Source of the DNA: Acanthosepion esculentum
Lineage: Eukaryota; Mollusca; Cephalopoda; Sepiida; Sepiidae
Direction: 5' to 3'
DNA: 64,000 bases
Assembly: GCA_964036315.1 (NCBI GenBank)
Contig: OZ038507.1
Coordinates: forward strand, 58,404,502 to 58,468,501
This document shows, piece after piece, positions 9,105 to 18,399 of the stretch. The notes below the pieces were generated by a model, which was not told where the DNA came from, did not search any database, and saw only the letters and a program-made list of their open reading frames with translations. The position numbers and the translations under genes are program-made. Position 1 is the stretch's first letter, and each line of letters starts with the position of its first letter.

Positions 9105-9298
9105 GTTCACCAACCCACTTACCCAGTGAAGTGAATCAGTTTGAAGTTGTGTTGATTCCACATGTAGTCAGAAAACCTTTGGATTGATGTTGGGCCATGC
9201 TGTTCACCAACCCACTTACCCAGTGAAGTGAATCAGTTTGAAGTTGTGTTGATTCCACATGTAGTCAGAAAACCTTTGGATTGATGTTGGGCCATGCT
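9105..9298 (+). repeat. Perfect 97-bp tandem duplication
   Basis: The segments 9105-9201 and 9202-9298 appear identical base for base. Each runs from GTTCACCAACCCACTTACCC to GATGTTGGGCCATGCT. The lack of divergence implies a recent duplication or an assembly artefact. It lies just upstream of the readable part of the plus-strand LINE fragment. Confidence 0.93.
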
Positions 9299-9308
9299 GT
9301 CTCAGTAG

Positions 9309-9572
9309 CTGCTCACAGCTCACGGTAATTGCTCCGATGAGCTGCTTTCGCTGGTTCCTAGGCCTCATGAATTTAAACGTCCTACCAGGCTGGCATCCCG
9401 TTCCCACCCCTTCACCGTTGAAACTGTTAGATGTAGACGTGTCTTCTACTCCAATAATTTCATGTCTCGCACATCTCGCCTGTGGAACTCCCTTCCTTAT
9501 TCCTGTTTCCCTGACAAATACAATCTCCAACTATTTAAGTGTAACGTCAATCGACATCTCCAGTTGTCTTGA
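9309..9572 (+). pseudogene. Non-LTR retrotransposon reverse-transcriptase C-terminal fragment
   Basis: Translation in the frame of base 9309 gives about 87 codons ending at TGA 9570-9572. The product contains AHGNCSDELLSLVPRPHEF, KRPTRLASRSHPFTVETVR and then SRLWNSLPYSCFP and YNLQLFKCNVNRHL. This HG.CS.EL ... RLWN.LP ... FP..Y.L..FK..VNRHL pattern is the conserved C-terminal tail seen after the RT domain in many invertebrate LINEs; I cannot settle the clade (CR1/L2-like or Jockey-like). An in-frame TAG at 9306 and the absence of RT catalytic motifs upstream show that only the 3' end is present. The 3' UTR continues to 9788. Confidence 0.8.
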
Positions 9573-9790
9573 TCTATCCACTTCCCTTCTCCACATCCTT
9601 TCACCTTTCATTCCTATCTGCTCTCGCTCCAAATCTTCTGTAACACCCCTTGCCTTGATCGATCCACTATCATTCTCCACATCCTCTCCTTTACCACTCC
9701 TATCTGCTCTTCCTCCAAACCTTCTGTAACCCCTTGCGTGCTAGTGGCTCTCAGCCTTGCTTGGGGTGATAAGCTTAAAAAAAAAATTGT
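9573..9790 (+). mobile_element. LINE 3' UTR and A-rich tail, plus strand
   Basis: Pyrimidine-rich 3' UTR with an internal ~86-bp imperfect tandem duplication; CTTGAT.TATCCAC-type starts lie at 9568 and 9654. It ends in GCTTGGGGTGATAAGCTT plus A10. It is the mirror partner of the minus-strand fragment at 8703-8975, so the two 3' ends face outward. Confidence 0.78.
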
Positions 9791-10110
9791 ACATACAGGA
9801 TCGTGTGTGAGCAAATACCCTTAGAAAAGATATGAAATCCCCTTCTCTCCCTCTAATATGTAAGACTTATCTCAAAAAAAAAAAAGAAAAAAAGAAACAT
9901 TCTTACAATGTGAAAATATTTTCTAGCTTTAAATAACATGTAAGTACACAACATAAAATGGATACCATTAGAAGAACGTCTGCTGAGGGAGAAGAACGGC
10001 AGAAATGCTTACTCTCATTTTACGCACTCGTCCACGAATTATAACATCTGGTATCAAAATTACCTGTTAACATTCCGCTATACCGTCTATGTCACATTTG
10101 AAAGAGTGAA
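9791..10110. other. Unassigned AT-rich sequence
   Basis: Contains an A11GA5-type run near 9874. No gene, RNA or repeat recognised. Confidence 0.6.
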
Positions 10111-10425
10111 GTATAGAGAATAGATAGATTTATGCTGCCTTATATATATAACTTATTCTAAACATTATATTCAGTGCGTACCTGTCTTTAAGCACGGTAA
10201 CAAGCGTATGCAGAATATATAGATATATATTGCTTTATATATTTAATTACCATAAACTTTATTTTTAGTGGATACGTAAGTTTAAGCATGCATAACATGC
10301 GTATAGAGAATAGATAGATATATATTGCCTCATATATAATTTTATTATAGACATTATATTTAGTAGGTACCAAGTTTGAGCAAGCATACCTGCGTAAGGA
10401 GAACATATGTAGATATTTTATGCTT
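10111..10425. repeat. ~95-bp degenerate tandem repeat, three-plus units
   Basis: The motif GTATAGAGAATAGATAGAT-like recurs at about 10111, 10206, 10301 and 10392. Each copy is followed by a TTGC(C/T)T-TATATAT block, an ATTATA(T)TTAGT block and GTTT(A/G)AGCA. Units are diverged (about 80 % by eye). A further partial unit sits at 11644-11712, beyond the inverted-repeat element. Confidence 0.8.
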
Positions 10426-10429
10426 TTTT

Positions 10430-10477
10430 CACTGCAAATTATTCATTATATCATATCAAAGTATTTTCCAAAAAATT
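10430..10477 (+). repeat. 48-bp direct repeat, copy 1
   Basis: CACTGCAAATTATTCATTAT through GTATTTTCCAAAA recurs at 10889-10935 with a few changes. The second copy lies inside the 10828-11652 interval, so part of this neighbourhood was duplicated. The stretch 10478-10750 shows no other feature. Confidence 0.85.
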
Positions 10478-10751
10478 GGAAATAGCGACTTTTAAAACCA
10501 GGCAATGTCTCTCCAATCTTCTTTTGTCCAATTTTTGTGATCCTTGGTGAAATGTAGCCTCACTTTCTTCTTCTTGACAGGAGTGGGACTAAGTATGGTC
10601 TTCTGCTGCTGTAGCCCATCTGCTTCAAGGTTCAATGTGTTCTACGCTTAAAGATTCTCTTTGTGTATCTCGATTGTAAAGTGGGGCTGTGAAGACGACT
10701 GTTTTCTTCTCTGTTTCTGTCTCTCTCACTCTCTCGCTCCCTGCTCTCTCT

Positions 10752-10755
<4 letters not shown>

Positions 10756-10827
<72 letters not shown>
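10756..10827. repeat. (AT)n microsatellite
   Basis: Long AT run, preceded by a CT-rich stretch (10713-10755), abutting the left end of the inverted-repeat element. Confidence 0.96.
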
Positions 10828-10831
<4 letters not shown>

Positions 10832-11652
10832 GACGTATTCGGCTGAGGAGGAGGCGTATTCAATAAAAAAATCTAAAATTGTTCTCTCACTGCAAATTAT
10901 TCATTATATCATATCCAAGTATTTTACAAAATATTAGAGCCTATTACACAATATTTCAAGCTCAATTTAGATTTATAGTTCGTAACCCTGCAATGAGATG
11001 AGGTAACATAAACCGGAGATTTGTCTGCGGAATATCATTACATTATTGTTACATAATTATAGTGAAATCATTAAGGTTTTTGTCAAAATCAATTTATTTT
11101 TGGCCGTATATTAATTTAAAATATTCCTTTTTAAAGGCTTTATTTTTGAAATGGAATAAGATCATTCTAAATTTCAAAATTTCTTTGTTGCCCATCAAAA
11201 TGATTGTAAGAAAGCGACCTAAAAACAACAATGGAAAAGAGAGATAACAAAGCGTAAACGAAATAGCTCCAGTTTGTTCAACTTAGGAAATTTAGCATTG
11301 CAGCCAAAATATTCGAAAATGCTACCAAAAAAAGGAGAAAATGAAAAATACCTGACAAAAATCGAATATAGCATCAAAAATATATTTTATTTTTATTTAT
11401 TTGTTATGTAAGTAAATACATAATTGTCAACAAAATTTTCGTAAAAGTTGATATTTTCTGTAATAAATTCTTAATAAATATAATTATTGTTATTATTTTA
11501 CTTAAGTGTAAGGCAGTCCTACATTTACATTTCCTTACGGCGAACCATGAAAAAAAAAATGTTGTTCAAAACTGCCTGAAAAATTTAAGCGCGTATTGCT
11601 ACAAAACTAACAAATGTTGAATACGCCCCTCCTCCGCTGAACGCGTCATATA
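10828..11652. mobile_element. 825-bp non-autonomous DNA transposon-like element (36-bp terminal inverted repeats)
   Basis: The left end 10828-10863 (TATGACGTATTC, then GAGGAGGAGGCGTATTCAA) is matched in reverse complement by 11617-11652 (TTGAATACGCCCCTCCTCC, then CGCGTCATA), with a few mismatches. The interior is AT-rich with no transposase; a 61-codon open frame at 11062-11247 has no domain. AT-rich flanks hide any target-site duplication. The size and structure fit a MITE or internally deleted DNA transposon. An alternative is that the ends are two unrelated inserts of one short repeat. Confidence 0.6.
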
Positions 11653-11712
11653 TTGCTTTATATATATAATTACTATAAATATTATATTTATTTAGTACGC
11701 GACTTTGAGGAG
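11644..11712. repeat. Partial unit of the 10.1-kb tandem repeat
   Basis: TATATTGCTTTATATATATAATTAC followed by ATTATATTTA..TTAGTACG and GACTTTGAGG matches the body of the ~95-bp units at 10111-10425. The stretch 11713-12020 holds no other recognised feature. Confidence 0.65.
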
Positions 11713-12019
11713 ACATCTTTTTTTTTTTGAAACAGTAAAATTAATGCCAACCGACCTTGAGATCAAGAAGTATTATTAAAGATGTTGGTTCCAGTTCAAA
11801 GCGAATGATTGCTATTAACATCACTTTGGCCCCATTTATAGACAAACCCTACAAGTGGATGCTGGGATTTCTTCACAACCAATAAAAATAAACCATATCT
11901 TGGTGTCAGCCGCCAAACTTTTGTTCTTTCACGTCTTGAAGACGGAACGCTACAATCACTTGACTGTATCCCTTTTGCGTGTGAACACCATATTAATGTT
12001 GCTTTGTTTAGTTTTGACT

Positions 12020-12022
<3 letters not shown>

Positions 12023-12078
<56 letters not shown>
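12023..12078. repeat. (AT)n microsatellite
   Basis: AT run in the middle of a 158-codon open frame (11855-12331). That frame owes its length to the repeat, lacks recognisable domains, and is not called as a gene. Confidence 0.96.
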
Positions 12079-12081
<3 letters not shown>

Positions 12082-12236
12082 TGTGTATTTAGGCAGCAAT
12101 CCTTCTTTCAAGCACATTTCATTAAAAACGACTGACAAGGTGCTTTTATTTAGTTTTTTATATAATTTCTCGTGCGATCTAATAAAGTTTTTCTTTTCAG
12201 AGGATAAATTATATAAAAATTGTCCGAATGTTCTTT

Positions 12237-12276
12237 TCCGAGCGCTTTCGGCTATACATTTAGCCATTATCAAGGA
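12237..12276 (-). ncRNA. Hammerhead-like motif with U3/A8 variant core (speculative)
   Basis: On the minus strand it has stem I TCC/GGA, core TTGATAA in place of CTGATGA, stem II GGCT-8-base loop-AGCC offset by one T, GAA, palindromic stem III AGCGCT, and C at the cleavage position. Two invariant positions differ (C3 to U, G8 to A). C3 and G8 pair with each other in the full-length hammerhead structure, so the change preserves a Watson-Crick pair. The short stem I and the extra T argue against activity. Confidence 0.35.
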
Positions 12277-12352
12277 TTATATTTCAACTGTTAGAATTAG
12301 AAATAGTTTATGTGTATGTTTTATAAAGTGATTCATTTTTTTATTCTATATA

Positions 12353-12538
12353 TAGAATTATGTAATTCATGGAGTCAAGAAGAAACCTCAAGAGAATGCA
12401 GAAAGCACTGGACGGCCGTTTCGTCCTATATTTGGCACTTATCAGCAGTCGGTTCAAGCAAGGATATACAAGTGATAGAAATTATTAGGAGGATTTGAGA
12501 TAATTATAATTAAGTAATTCATCGAATCTAGAAGAAAC
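12353..12538 (-). mobile_element. Hammerhead element, copy 4 (short form, minus strand)
   Basis: In minus-strand sense it has a terminal segment X (12538-12470), a short linker ending TTGCTTGAACC, a hammerhead motif, then a second X-like segment (TTGAGGTTTCTTC...GAATTAC, ending near 12353) in the same orientation. Compared with copy 3, the whole tRNA-like body is missing, leaving two direct repeats flanking the ribozyme. The outer X segment is shared as the left inverted arm of copy 2. Confidence 0.62.
12405..12451 (-). ncRNA. Degenerate hammerhead motif (copy 4)
   Basis: The minus strand reads CTGATAA, with the essential G8 mutated. Stem II GT(G)CC/GGAC, GAA, the intact stem III palindrome ACGGCCGT, C17 and 3' strand CAGTGC are kept. 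The 5' stem I strand is CGACTG, so stem I is reduced to its inner pairs. Probably inactive. Confidence 0.68.
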
Positions 12539-12898
12539 TTTAAATGCTCTGGATGGAGCGGCTTCGTGATAATAGTCGTGGCCTCGTGGGGGCACAGTCC
12601 TATGGGTAAGGAGAAACTCGAATGAGTTCCACCACGGATTATGTGATCGTGCGGCGCTATATCGAGTCTAATTCGCTACCTCTTCCTCGTCACCGAGGCC
12701 CGTTGGAACAGTTGGTATGACCTTTGCCTGATAACGTAACTGCCGGTTTTCAATTCTCGGTAGAGGATGCGCACTGCTGATGAAGCTCCAAGTATAGGAC
12801 GAAACAGCCGTTCAGTGCATTCTGTTGAGGTTTCTTTTAGACTCGATGAATTACTTAATTATGGGTATCTCAAATCTTCCTGATAATTTTTGTCACTT
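12470..12898 (+). mobile_element. Hammerhead element, copy 2 (429 bp, 69-bp inverted ends)
   Basis: The ends 12470-12538 and 12830-12898 are reverse complements over 69 bases with about eight mismatches, running from AAGTGATAGAAATTATTAGG inward. The body carries GAGTTCCACCACGG and GCGGCGCTATATCGAGTCT blocks shared with copy 3. At about 12695-12765 is a tRNA-like head: an AGTTGGTATGACC A-box region, GCCTGATAAC resembling an anticodon arm, and a decayed T-arm GGTTTTCAATTCTCGG. A hammerhead at 12771-12818 follows directly. The left arm is shared with the neighbouring inverted copy 4, so the inverted ends may come from head-to-head insertion instead of being intrinsic. Confidence 0.7.
12771..12818 (+). 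ncRNA. Hammerhead motif (copy 2), stem II damaged
   Basis: Stem I GCACTG/CAGTGC is perfect and the CTGATGA core and GAA are intact. Stem III is A-C paired with G-U around a four-base AGCC loop, and the cleavage triplet is GTT. Stem II is disturbed (AGCTCC...GGAC with inserted bases). It may be weakly active or dead. Confidence 0.72.
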
Positions 12899-13011
12899 AA
12901 ACAGTATTAAACAACATTTAAAACAGAGCATTTACTTAAATATTTATATCTATAAAAAGAATGTATAAACATAGAAATATCTTAAAATAATTGTCGGACT
13001 TTGCCCATTTC

Positions 13012-13013
<2 letters not shown>

Positions 13014-13068
<55 letters not shown>
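13014..13068. repeat. (AT)n microsatellite
   Basis: AT run directly abutting the end of hammerhead element copy 3. Confidence 0.96.
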
Positions 13069-13071
<3 letters not shown>

Positions 13072-13483
13072 AGAAATTGTAAGGAGGATTATAATTAAGA
13101 AATTCATTGAGTCTGAAAGAAACCTCAACAGAATACAGAAAGAACTGGACGGCCGTTTCCCCATAAATTTGGGACTCATCAGCAGTGCGCATCCACTACC
13201 GAGAATTGAAACCCTGACAGGTAGGTTGTCAAGCAAACACCATACCAACAGTTCGAACGAGCCTCGAAGAGGCAGTAAATCAGACTCAATATAGCGCCGC
13301 TCGCTCTCATATTCCGTGGTGGAACTCAAGTTCTCTGTAACCATAGGACTGTGCCCCCCGGAGCCACGACTACTATCACCAAGCCGCTCAAACTGAACCA
13401 TTAGAAGCCGGATCAAGCAATGATATACACATGATAGAAATTGTTAGGAGGATTTGATAATTATAATTAAGTAATTCCTTGAG
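13067..13483 (-). mobile_element. Hammerhead element, copy 3 (full form, minus strand)
   Basis: In minus-strand sense the order is segment X (GAATTACTTAATTATAATTA... from about 13482), a linker with ATCATTGCTTGATCC, the body (GAGCGGCTTGGTGATAGTAG, GAGTTCCACCACGG, GCGGCGCTATATTGAGTCT), and a tRNA-like head (GTTGGTATGGTG ... GGGTTTCAATTCTCGG). Then come a hammerhead and a second X (to 13067). The two X segments are direct repeats, so the ~415-bp element is flanked by LTR-like copies. Such X-body-ribozyme-X order is what a circularly permuted, ribozyme-processed retroelement would leave. Confidence 0.7.
13142..13188 (-). ncRNA. Hammerhead motif (copy 3)
   Basis: On the minus strand it has GCACTG, an intact CTGATGA, stem II CCC/GGG around an 8-base loop, GAA, stem III palindrome ACGGCCGT, C17, then CAGTTC (stem I with one mismatch). 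The core is complete, but the G10.1-C11.1 pair next to it is lost. Confidence 0.72.
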
Positions 13484-13487
13484 TGTT

Positions 13488-13547
<60 letters not shown>

Positions 13548-13559
13548 TATATTAATATA

Positions 13560-13625
<66 letters not shown>

Positions 13626-13630
13626 AACAC
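13483..13630. repeat. (AT)n block with inverted GTGTTTGTA ends
   Basis: Two long AT runs are separated by three AATATATATT-like spacers. The block is flanked by GTGTTTGTATATA on the left and TATATACAAACAC on the right, so the whole ~145-bp block is palindromic. Confidence 0.92.
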
Positions 13631-13793
13631 ACAGAGGTTAAACAATATAATGTGAATAGGTTACAAAAATGGCGATTTTTTTGCAATTCCCAAGTATTTG
13701 TAAATATGAATCGGGCATAAAAGGTTACTGCTCAGCACTTCAATCCTTTACCTTGTTTTTCCAATTACTTAAATCATTATTTATTTTCAGGTA

Positions 13794-14801
13794 AAAGAGT
13801 CACATACTAAACTGCGCGACCCGTCGGATTTTCAAAGAAGACAAATAGTTGGTGCTCTATTAGCAGGAGCATCTCTGGTTAGATCGTCTGAATTATTGAA
13901 TGCGTCCCAAATTGTGTTATCCAAGGTTATGACAGCGTAAACAAAACACGGCAAAAGATCGTTAGCAAAGAGGAATAATGGGCGGAAACCAAACATGACC
14001 GAAAGAGACCGAAAGCTTTAAAAAGAATTGTGTCAAAAAATCATAAAACTACTGCAGTAAATGTAGCATCAGATCTCATTACTCACTTAATCAATACAGT
14101 TTTTATACGCACAGTATGTCGGGAGATCCACAAAGGTGGTATCCATGGAAGGGCTGCGATTCCTAAACCTCTGATCACAAAGTCGAACACCAAGTTGCGA
14201 AGAAAATGGTGTGATGATCACAAAAATTGGATATTGGAGTAATAGAAAAACGTTATGTATTCTGATGCGTCTTCTTTCACGTTATTTCCTACAAACGGTC
14301 GTGTTTATCTCTGGAGAACACCACCGCCTGAAACCTAGGATGCGGATTGCTATGTCCCGACAGTCAAACTTGGTAATGATTTGGGCGGCAATTCCCTGAT
14401 ATTCTTCTGGTCCTATCACCACTCTTAATGGTAGAATTACTGCAGGTAAATATCTCGACATTCTCAATGACAATGTCCTTACAATGGCTACCATATTGTT
14501 GACAGAAGGCGCCATATTCCAAGATGATAATGCACCCATACACAAGGGGAGTAATGGTTTGATGAACATCATAATGTAATTAAAAAACTTCCATGTCCAG
14601 CACAATCACATGATCTCAACATGATTGAACCATTATGGGAACTTCTAGAGCAGAGTGTGAGGAAGAGATTTCTTTCCTCATCGTAGACTGAGGAAACTTT
14701 CAGAGATTTTGATTGAAGAATGGGATAAAATTACACGGGAAACAATTCAAAACTTATTTGATTCCATTCAACGTAGAATCAAAGAAGTCTTTAGAAGATG
14801 A
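13794..14801 (+). pseudogene. Tc1/mariner-superfamily (Tc1-like) transposase, decayed
   Basis: A cut-and-paste DNA transposase in ruins. The N-terminal HTH region is readable from 13824 (SDFQRRQIVGALLAGASLV ... LSKVMTA, then a stop where a Tyr codon is expected, then TKHGKRSLAKRNNGRKP). A frameshift near 14015 leads into KRIVSKNHKTTAVNVASDL ... GIHGRAAIPKPLIT ... RRKWCDDHKNW. The catalytic core is broken by further stops and frameshifts. The first Asp lies in YSDASSFTLFP (codon about 14264), the second in IFQDDNAPIH (about 14523) and the Glu in MIEPLWELLE (about 14627). The tail reads TIQNLFDSIQRRIKEVFRR, with a stop at 14799-14801. There are at least four disruptions, so no functional protein is possible. 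The 119-bp satellite begins about 30 bp after the stop. Confidence 0.92.
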
Positions 14802-15269
14802 ACACCAGTCAATAAATAAATGTTTAAACCAGGTGAACATTTTTTGCATTACTACTGTTGCTTTGCCTGGTTTTGTCTTGCATATATATTGTTTGCTTAG
14901 TATTAATTTGCCTTGTTCTTTTCTTCCTTTTCTTATTGTTTATTGGAAACTTTGAGCATTTTTTGCATTACTACTGTTGCTTTGCCTGGTTTTGTCTTGC
15001 ATATATATTGTTTGCTTAGTATTATTTTGCCTTGTTCTTTTCTTCCTTTTCTTATTGTTTATTGGAAACTTTGAGCATTTTTTGCATTACTACTGTTGCT
15101 TTGCCTGGTTTTGTCTTGCATATATATTGTTTGCTTATTATTATTTTGCCTTGTTCTTTTCTCCCTTTTCTTATTGTTTACTGGAACCTTTGAGCATTTT
15201 TTGCATTACTACTGTTGCTTTGCCTGGTTTTGTCTTGCATATATATTGTTTGCTTAGTATTATTTTCCC

Positions 15270-16215
15270 TTGTTCTTTTCTTCCTTTTCTTATTGTTTAT
15301 TGGAACCTTTGAGCATTTTTTGCATTACTACTGTTGCTTTGCCTGTTTTGTCTTGCATATATATTGTTTGCTTAGTATTATTTTGCCTTGTACTTTTCTT
15401 CCTTTTCTTATTGTTTATTGGAATCTTTGAGCATTTTTTGCATTACTACTGTTGCTTGGCCTGTTTTGTCTTGCATATATATTGTTTGCTTAGTATTATT
15501 TTGCCTTGTTCTTTTCTTCCTTTTCTTATTGTTTATTGGAACCTTTGAGCATTTTTTGCATTACTACTGTTGCTTTGCCTGTTTTGTCTTGCATATAAAT
15601 TGTTTGCTTAGTATTATTTTGCCTTGTTCTTTTCTTCCTTTTCTTATTGTTTATTGGAACCTTTGAGCATTTTTTGCATTGCTACTGTTGCTTTGCCTGG
15701 TTTTGTCTTGCATATATATTGTTTGCTTAGTATAATTTTGCCTTGTTCTTTTCTTCCTTTTCTTATTGTTTATTGGAACCTTTGAGCATTTTTTGCATTA
15801 CTACTGTTGCTTTGCCTGTTTTGTCTTGCATATATATTGTTTGCTTAGTATTATTTTGCCTTGTACTTTTCTTCCTTTTCTTATTGTTTATTGGAATCTT
15901 TGAGAATTTTTTGCATTACTACTGTTGCTTGGCCTGTTTTGTCTTGCATATATATTGTTTGCTTAGTATTATTTTGCCTTGTTCTTTTCTTCCTTTTCTT
16001 ATTGTTTATTGGAACCTTTGAGCATTTTTTGCATTACTACTGTTGCTTTGCCTGTTTTGTCTTGCATATAAATTGTTTGCTTAGTATTATTTTGCCTTGT
16101 TCTTTTCTTCCTTTTCTTATTGTTTATTGGAACCTTTGAGCATTTTTTGCATTGCTACTGTTGCTTTGCCTGGTTTTGTCTTGCATATATATTGTTTGCT
16201 TAGTATAATTTTGCC
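15270..16215 (+). repeat. Local 4-monomer duplication (473-bp offset)
   Basis: Two successive blocks share the private variants TTGTACTTTT (15389/15862), CTTGGCCTG (15456/15929), CATATAAATTG (about 15594/16067), GCATTGCTAC (about 15678/16151) and AGTATAATTTTG (15732/16205), all 473 bp apart. Most monomers here are the 118-bp CCTGTTTTGTC type. Confidence 0.9.
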
Positions 16216-18399
16216 TTGTTCTTTTCTTCCTTTTCTTATTGTTTATTGGAACCTTTGAGCATTTTTTGCATTACTACTGTTGCTTTGCCTGGTTTTGTCT
16301 TGCATATATATTGTTTGCTTAGTATTATTTTGCCTTGTTCTTTTCTTCCTTTTCTTATTGTTTATTGGAAACTTTGAGCATTTTTTGCATTACTACTGTT
16401 GCTTTGCCTGGTTTTCTCTTGCATATATATTGTTTGCTTAGTATTATTTTGCCTTGTTCTTTTCTTCCTTTTCTTGATGTTTATTGGAAACTTTGAGCAT
16501 TTTTTGCATTACTACTGTTGCTTTGCCTGGTTTTGTCTTGCATATATATTGTTTGCTTAGTATTATTTTGCCTTGTTCTTTTCTTCCTTTTCTTATTGTT
16601 TATTGGAAACTTTGAGCATTTTTTGCATTACTACTGTTGCTTTGCCTGGTTTTCTCTTGCATATATATTGTTTGCTTAGTATTATTTTCCCTTGTTCTTT
16701 TCTTCCTTTTCTTATTGTTTATTGGAACCTTTGAGCATTTTTTGCATTACTACTGTTGCTTTGCCTGTTTTGTCTTGCATATATATTGTTTGCTTAGTAT
16801 TATTTTCCCTTGTTCTTTTCTTCCTTTTCTTATTGTTTATTGGAACCTTTTAGCATTTTTTGCATTACTACTGTTGCTTTGCCTGTTTTGTCTTGCATAT
16901 ATATTGTTTGCTTAGTATTATTTTGCCTTGTTCTTTTCTTCTTTTTCTTATTGTTTATTGGAATCTTTGAGCATTTTTTGCATTACTACTGTTGCTTTGC
17001 CTGTTTTGTCTTGCATATATATTGTTTGCTTAGTATTATTTTGCCTTGTTCTTTTCTTCCTTTTCTTATTGTTTATTGGAACCTTTGAGCATTTTTTGCA
17101 TTACTACTGTTGCTTTGCCTGTTTTGTCTTGCATATATATTGTTTGCTTAGTATTATTTTGCCTTGTTCTTTTCTTCCTTTTCTTATTGTTTATTGGAAT
17201 CTTTGAGCATTTTTTGCATTACTACTGTTGCTTTGCCTGGTTTTGTCTTGCATATATATTGTTTGCTTAGTATTATTTTCCCTTGTTCTTTTCTCCCTTT
17301 TCTTATTGTTTATTGGAAACTGAGCATTTTTTGCATTACTACTGTTGCTTTGCCTGGTTTTGTCTTGCATATATATTGTTTGCTTAGTATTATTTTGCCT
17401 TGTTCTTTTCTTCCTTTTCTTATTGTTTATTGGCGACTTTAAGCATTTTTTGCATTACTACTGTTGCTTTGCCTGGTTTTGTCCTGCATATATATTGTTT
17501 GCTTAGTATTATTTTCCCTTGTTCTTTTCTTCCTTTTCTTATTGTTTATTGGAAACGTTGAGCATTTTTTGCATTACTACTGTTGCTTTGCCTGGTTTTG
17601 TCTTGCATATATATTGTTTGCTTAGTATTATTTTGCCTTGTTCTTTTCTTCCTTTTCTTATTGTTTATTGGAAACGTTGAGCATTTTTTGCATTACTACT
17701 GTTGCTTTGCCTGGTTTTGTCTTGCATATATATTGTTTGCTTAGTATTATTTTCCCTTGTTCTTTTCTTCCTTTTCTTATTGTTTATTGGAAACGTTGAG
17801 CATTTTTTGCATTACTACTGTTGCTTTGCCTGGTTTTGTCTTGCATATATATTGTTTGCTTAGTATTATTTTGCCTTGTTCTTTTCTTCCTTTTCTTATT
17901 GTTTATTGGAAACGTTGAGCATTTTTTGCATTACTACTGTTGCTTTGCCTGGTTTTGTCTTGCATATATATTGTTTGCTTAGTATTATTTTGCCTTGTTC
18001 TTTTCTTCCTTTTCTTATTGTTTATTGGAAACGTTGAGCATTTTTTGCATTACTACTGTTGCTTTGCCTGGTTTTGTCTTGCATATATATTGTTTGCTTA
18101 GTATTATTTTGCCTTGTTCTTTTCTTCCTTTTCTTATTGTTTATTGGAAACTGAGTATTTTTTGCATTACTACTGTTGCTTTGCCTGGTTTTGTCTTGCA
18201 TATATATTGTTTGCTTAGTATTATTTTGCCTTGTTCTTTTCTTCCTTTTCTTATTGTTTATTGGAAACTTTGAGCATTTTTTGCATTACTACTGTTGTTT
18301 GCCTGGTTTTGTCTTGCATATATATTGTTTGCTTAGTATTATTTTGCCTTGTTCTTTTCTTCCTTTTCTTATTGTTTATTGGAAACTGAGCATTTTTTG

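Noticed and set aside
11855..12331. 158-codon plus-strand open frame and its 105-codon minus-strand shadow
   Set aside because: Length depends on a 55-base AT run coding for Ile/Tyr. The rest shows no domain, and its 3' part overlaps the hammerhead-like motif at 12237-12276.
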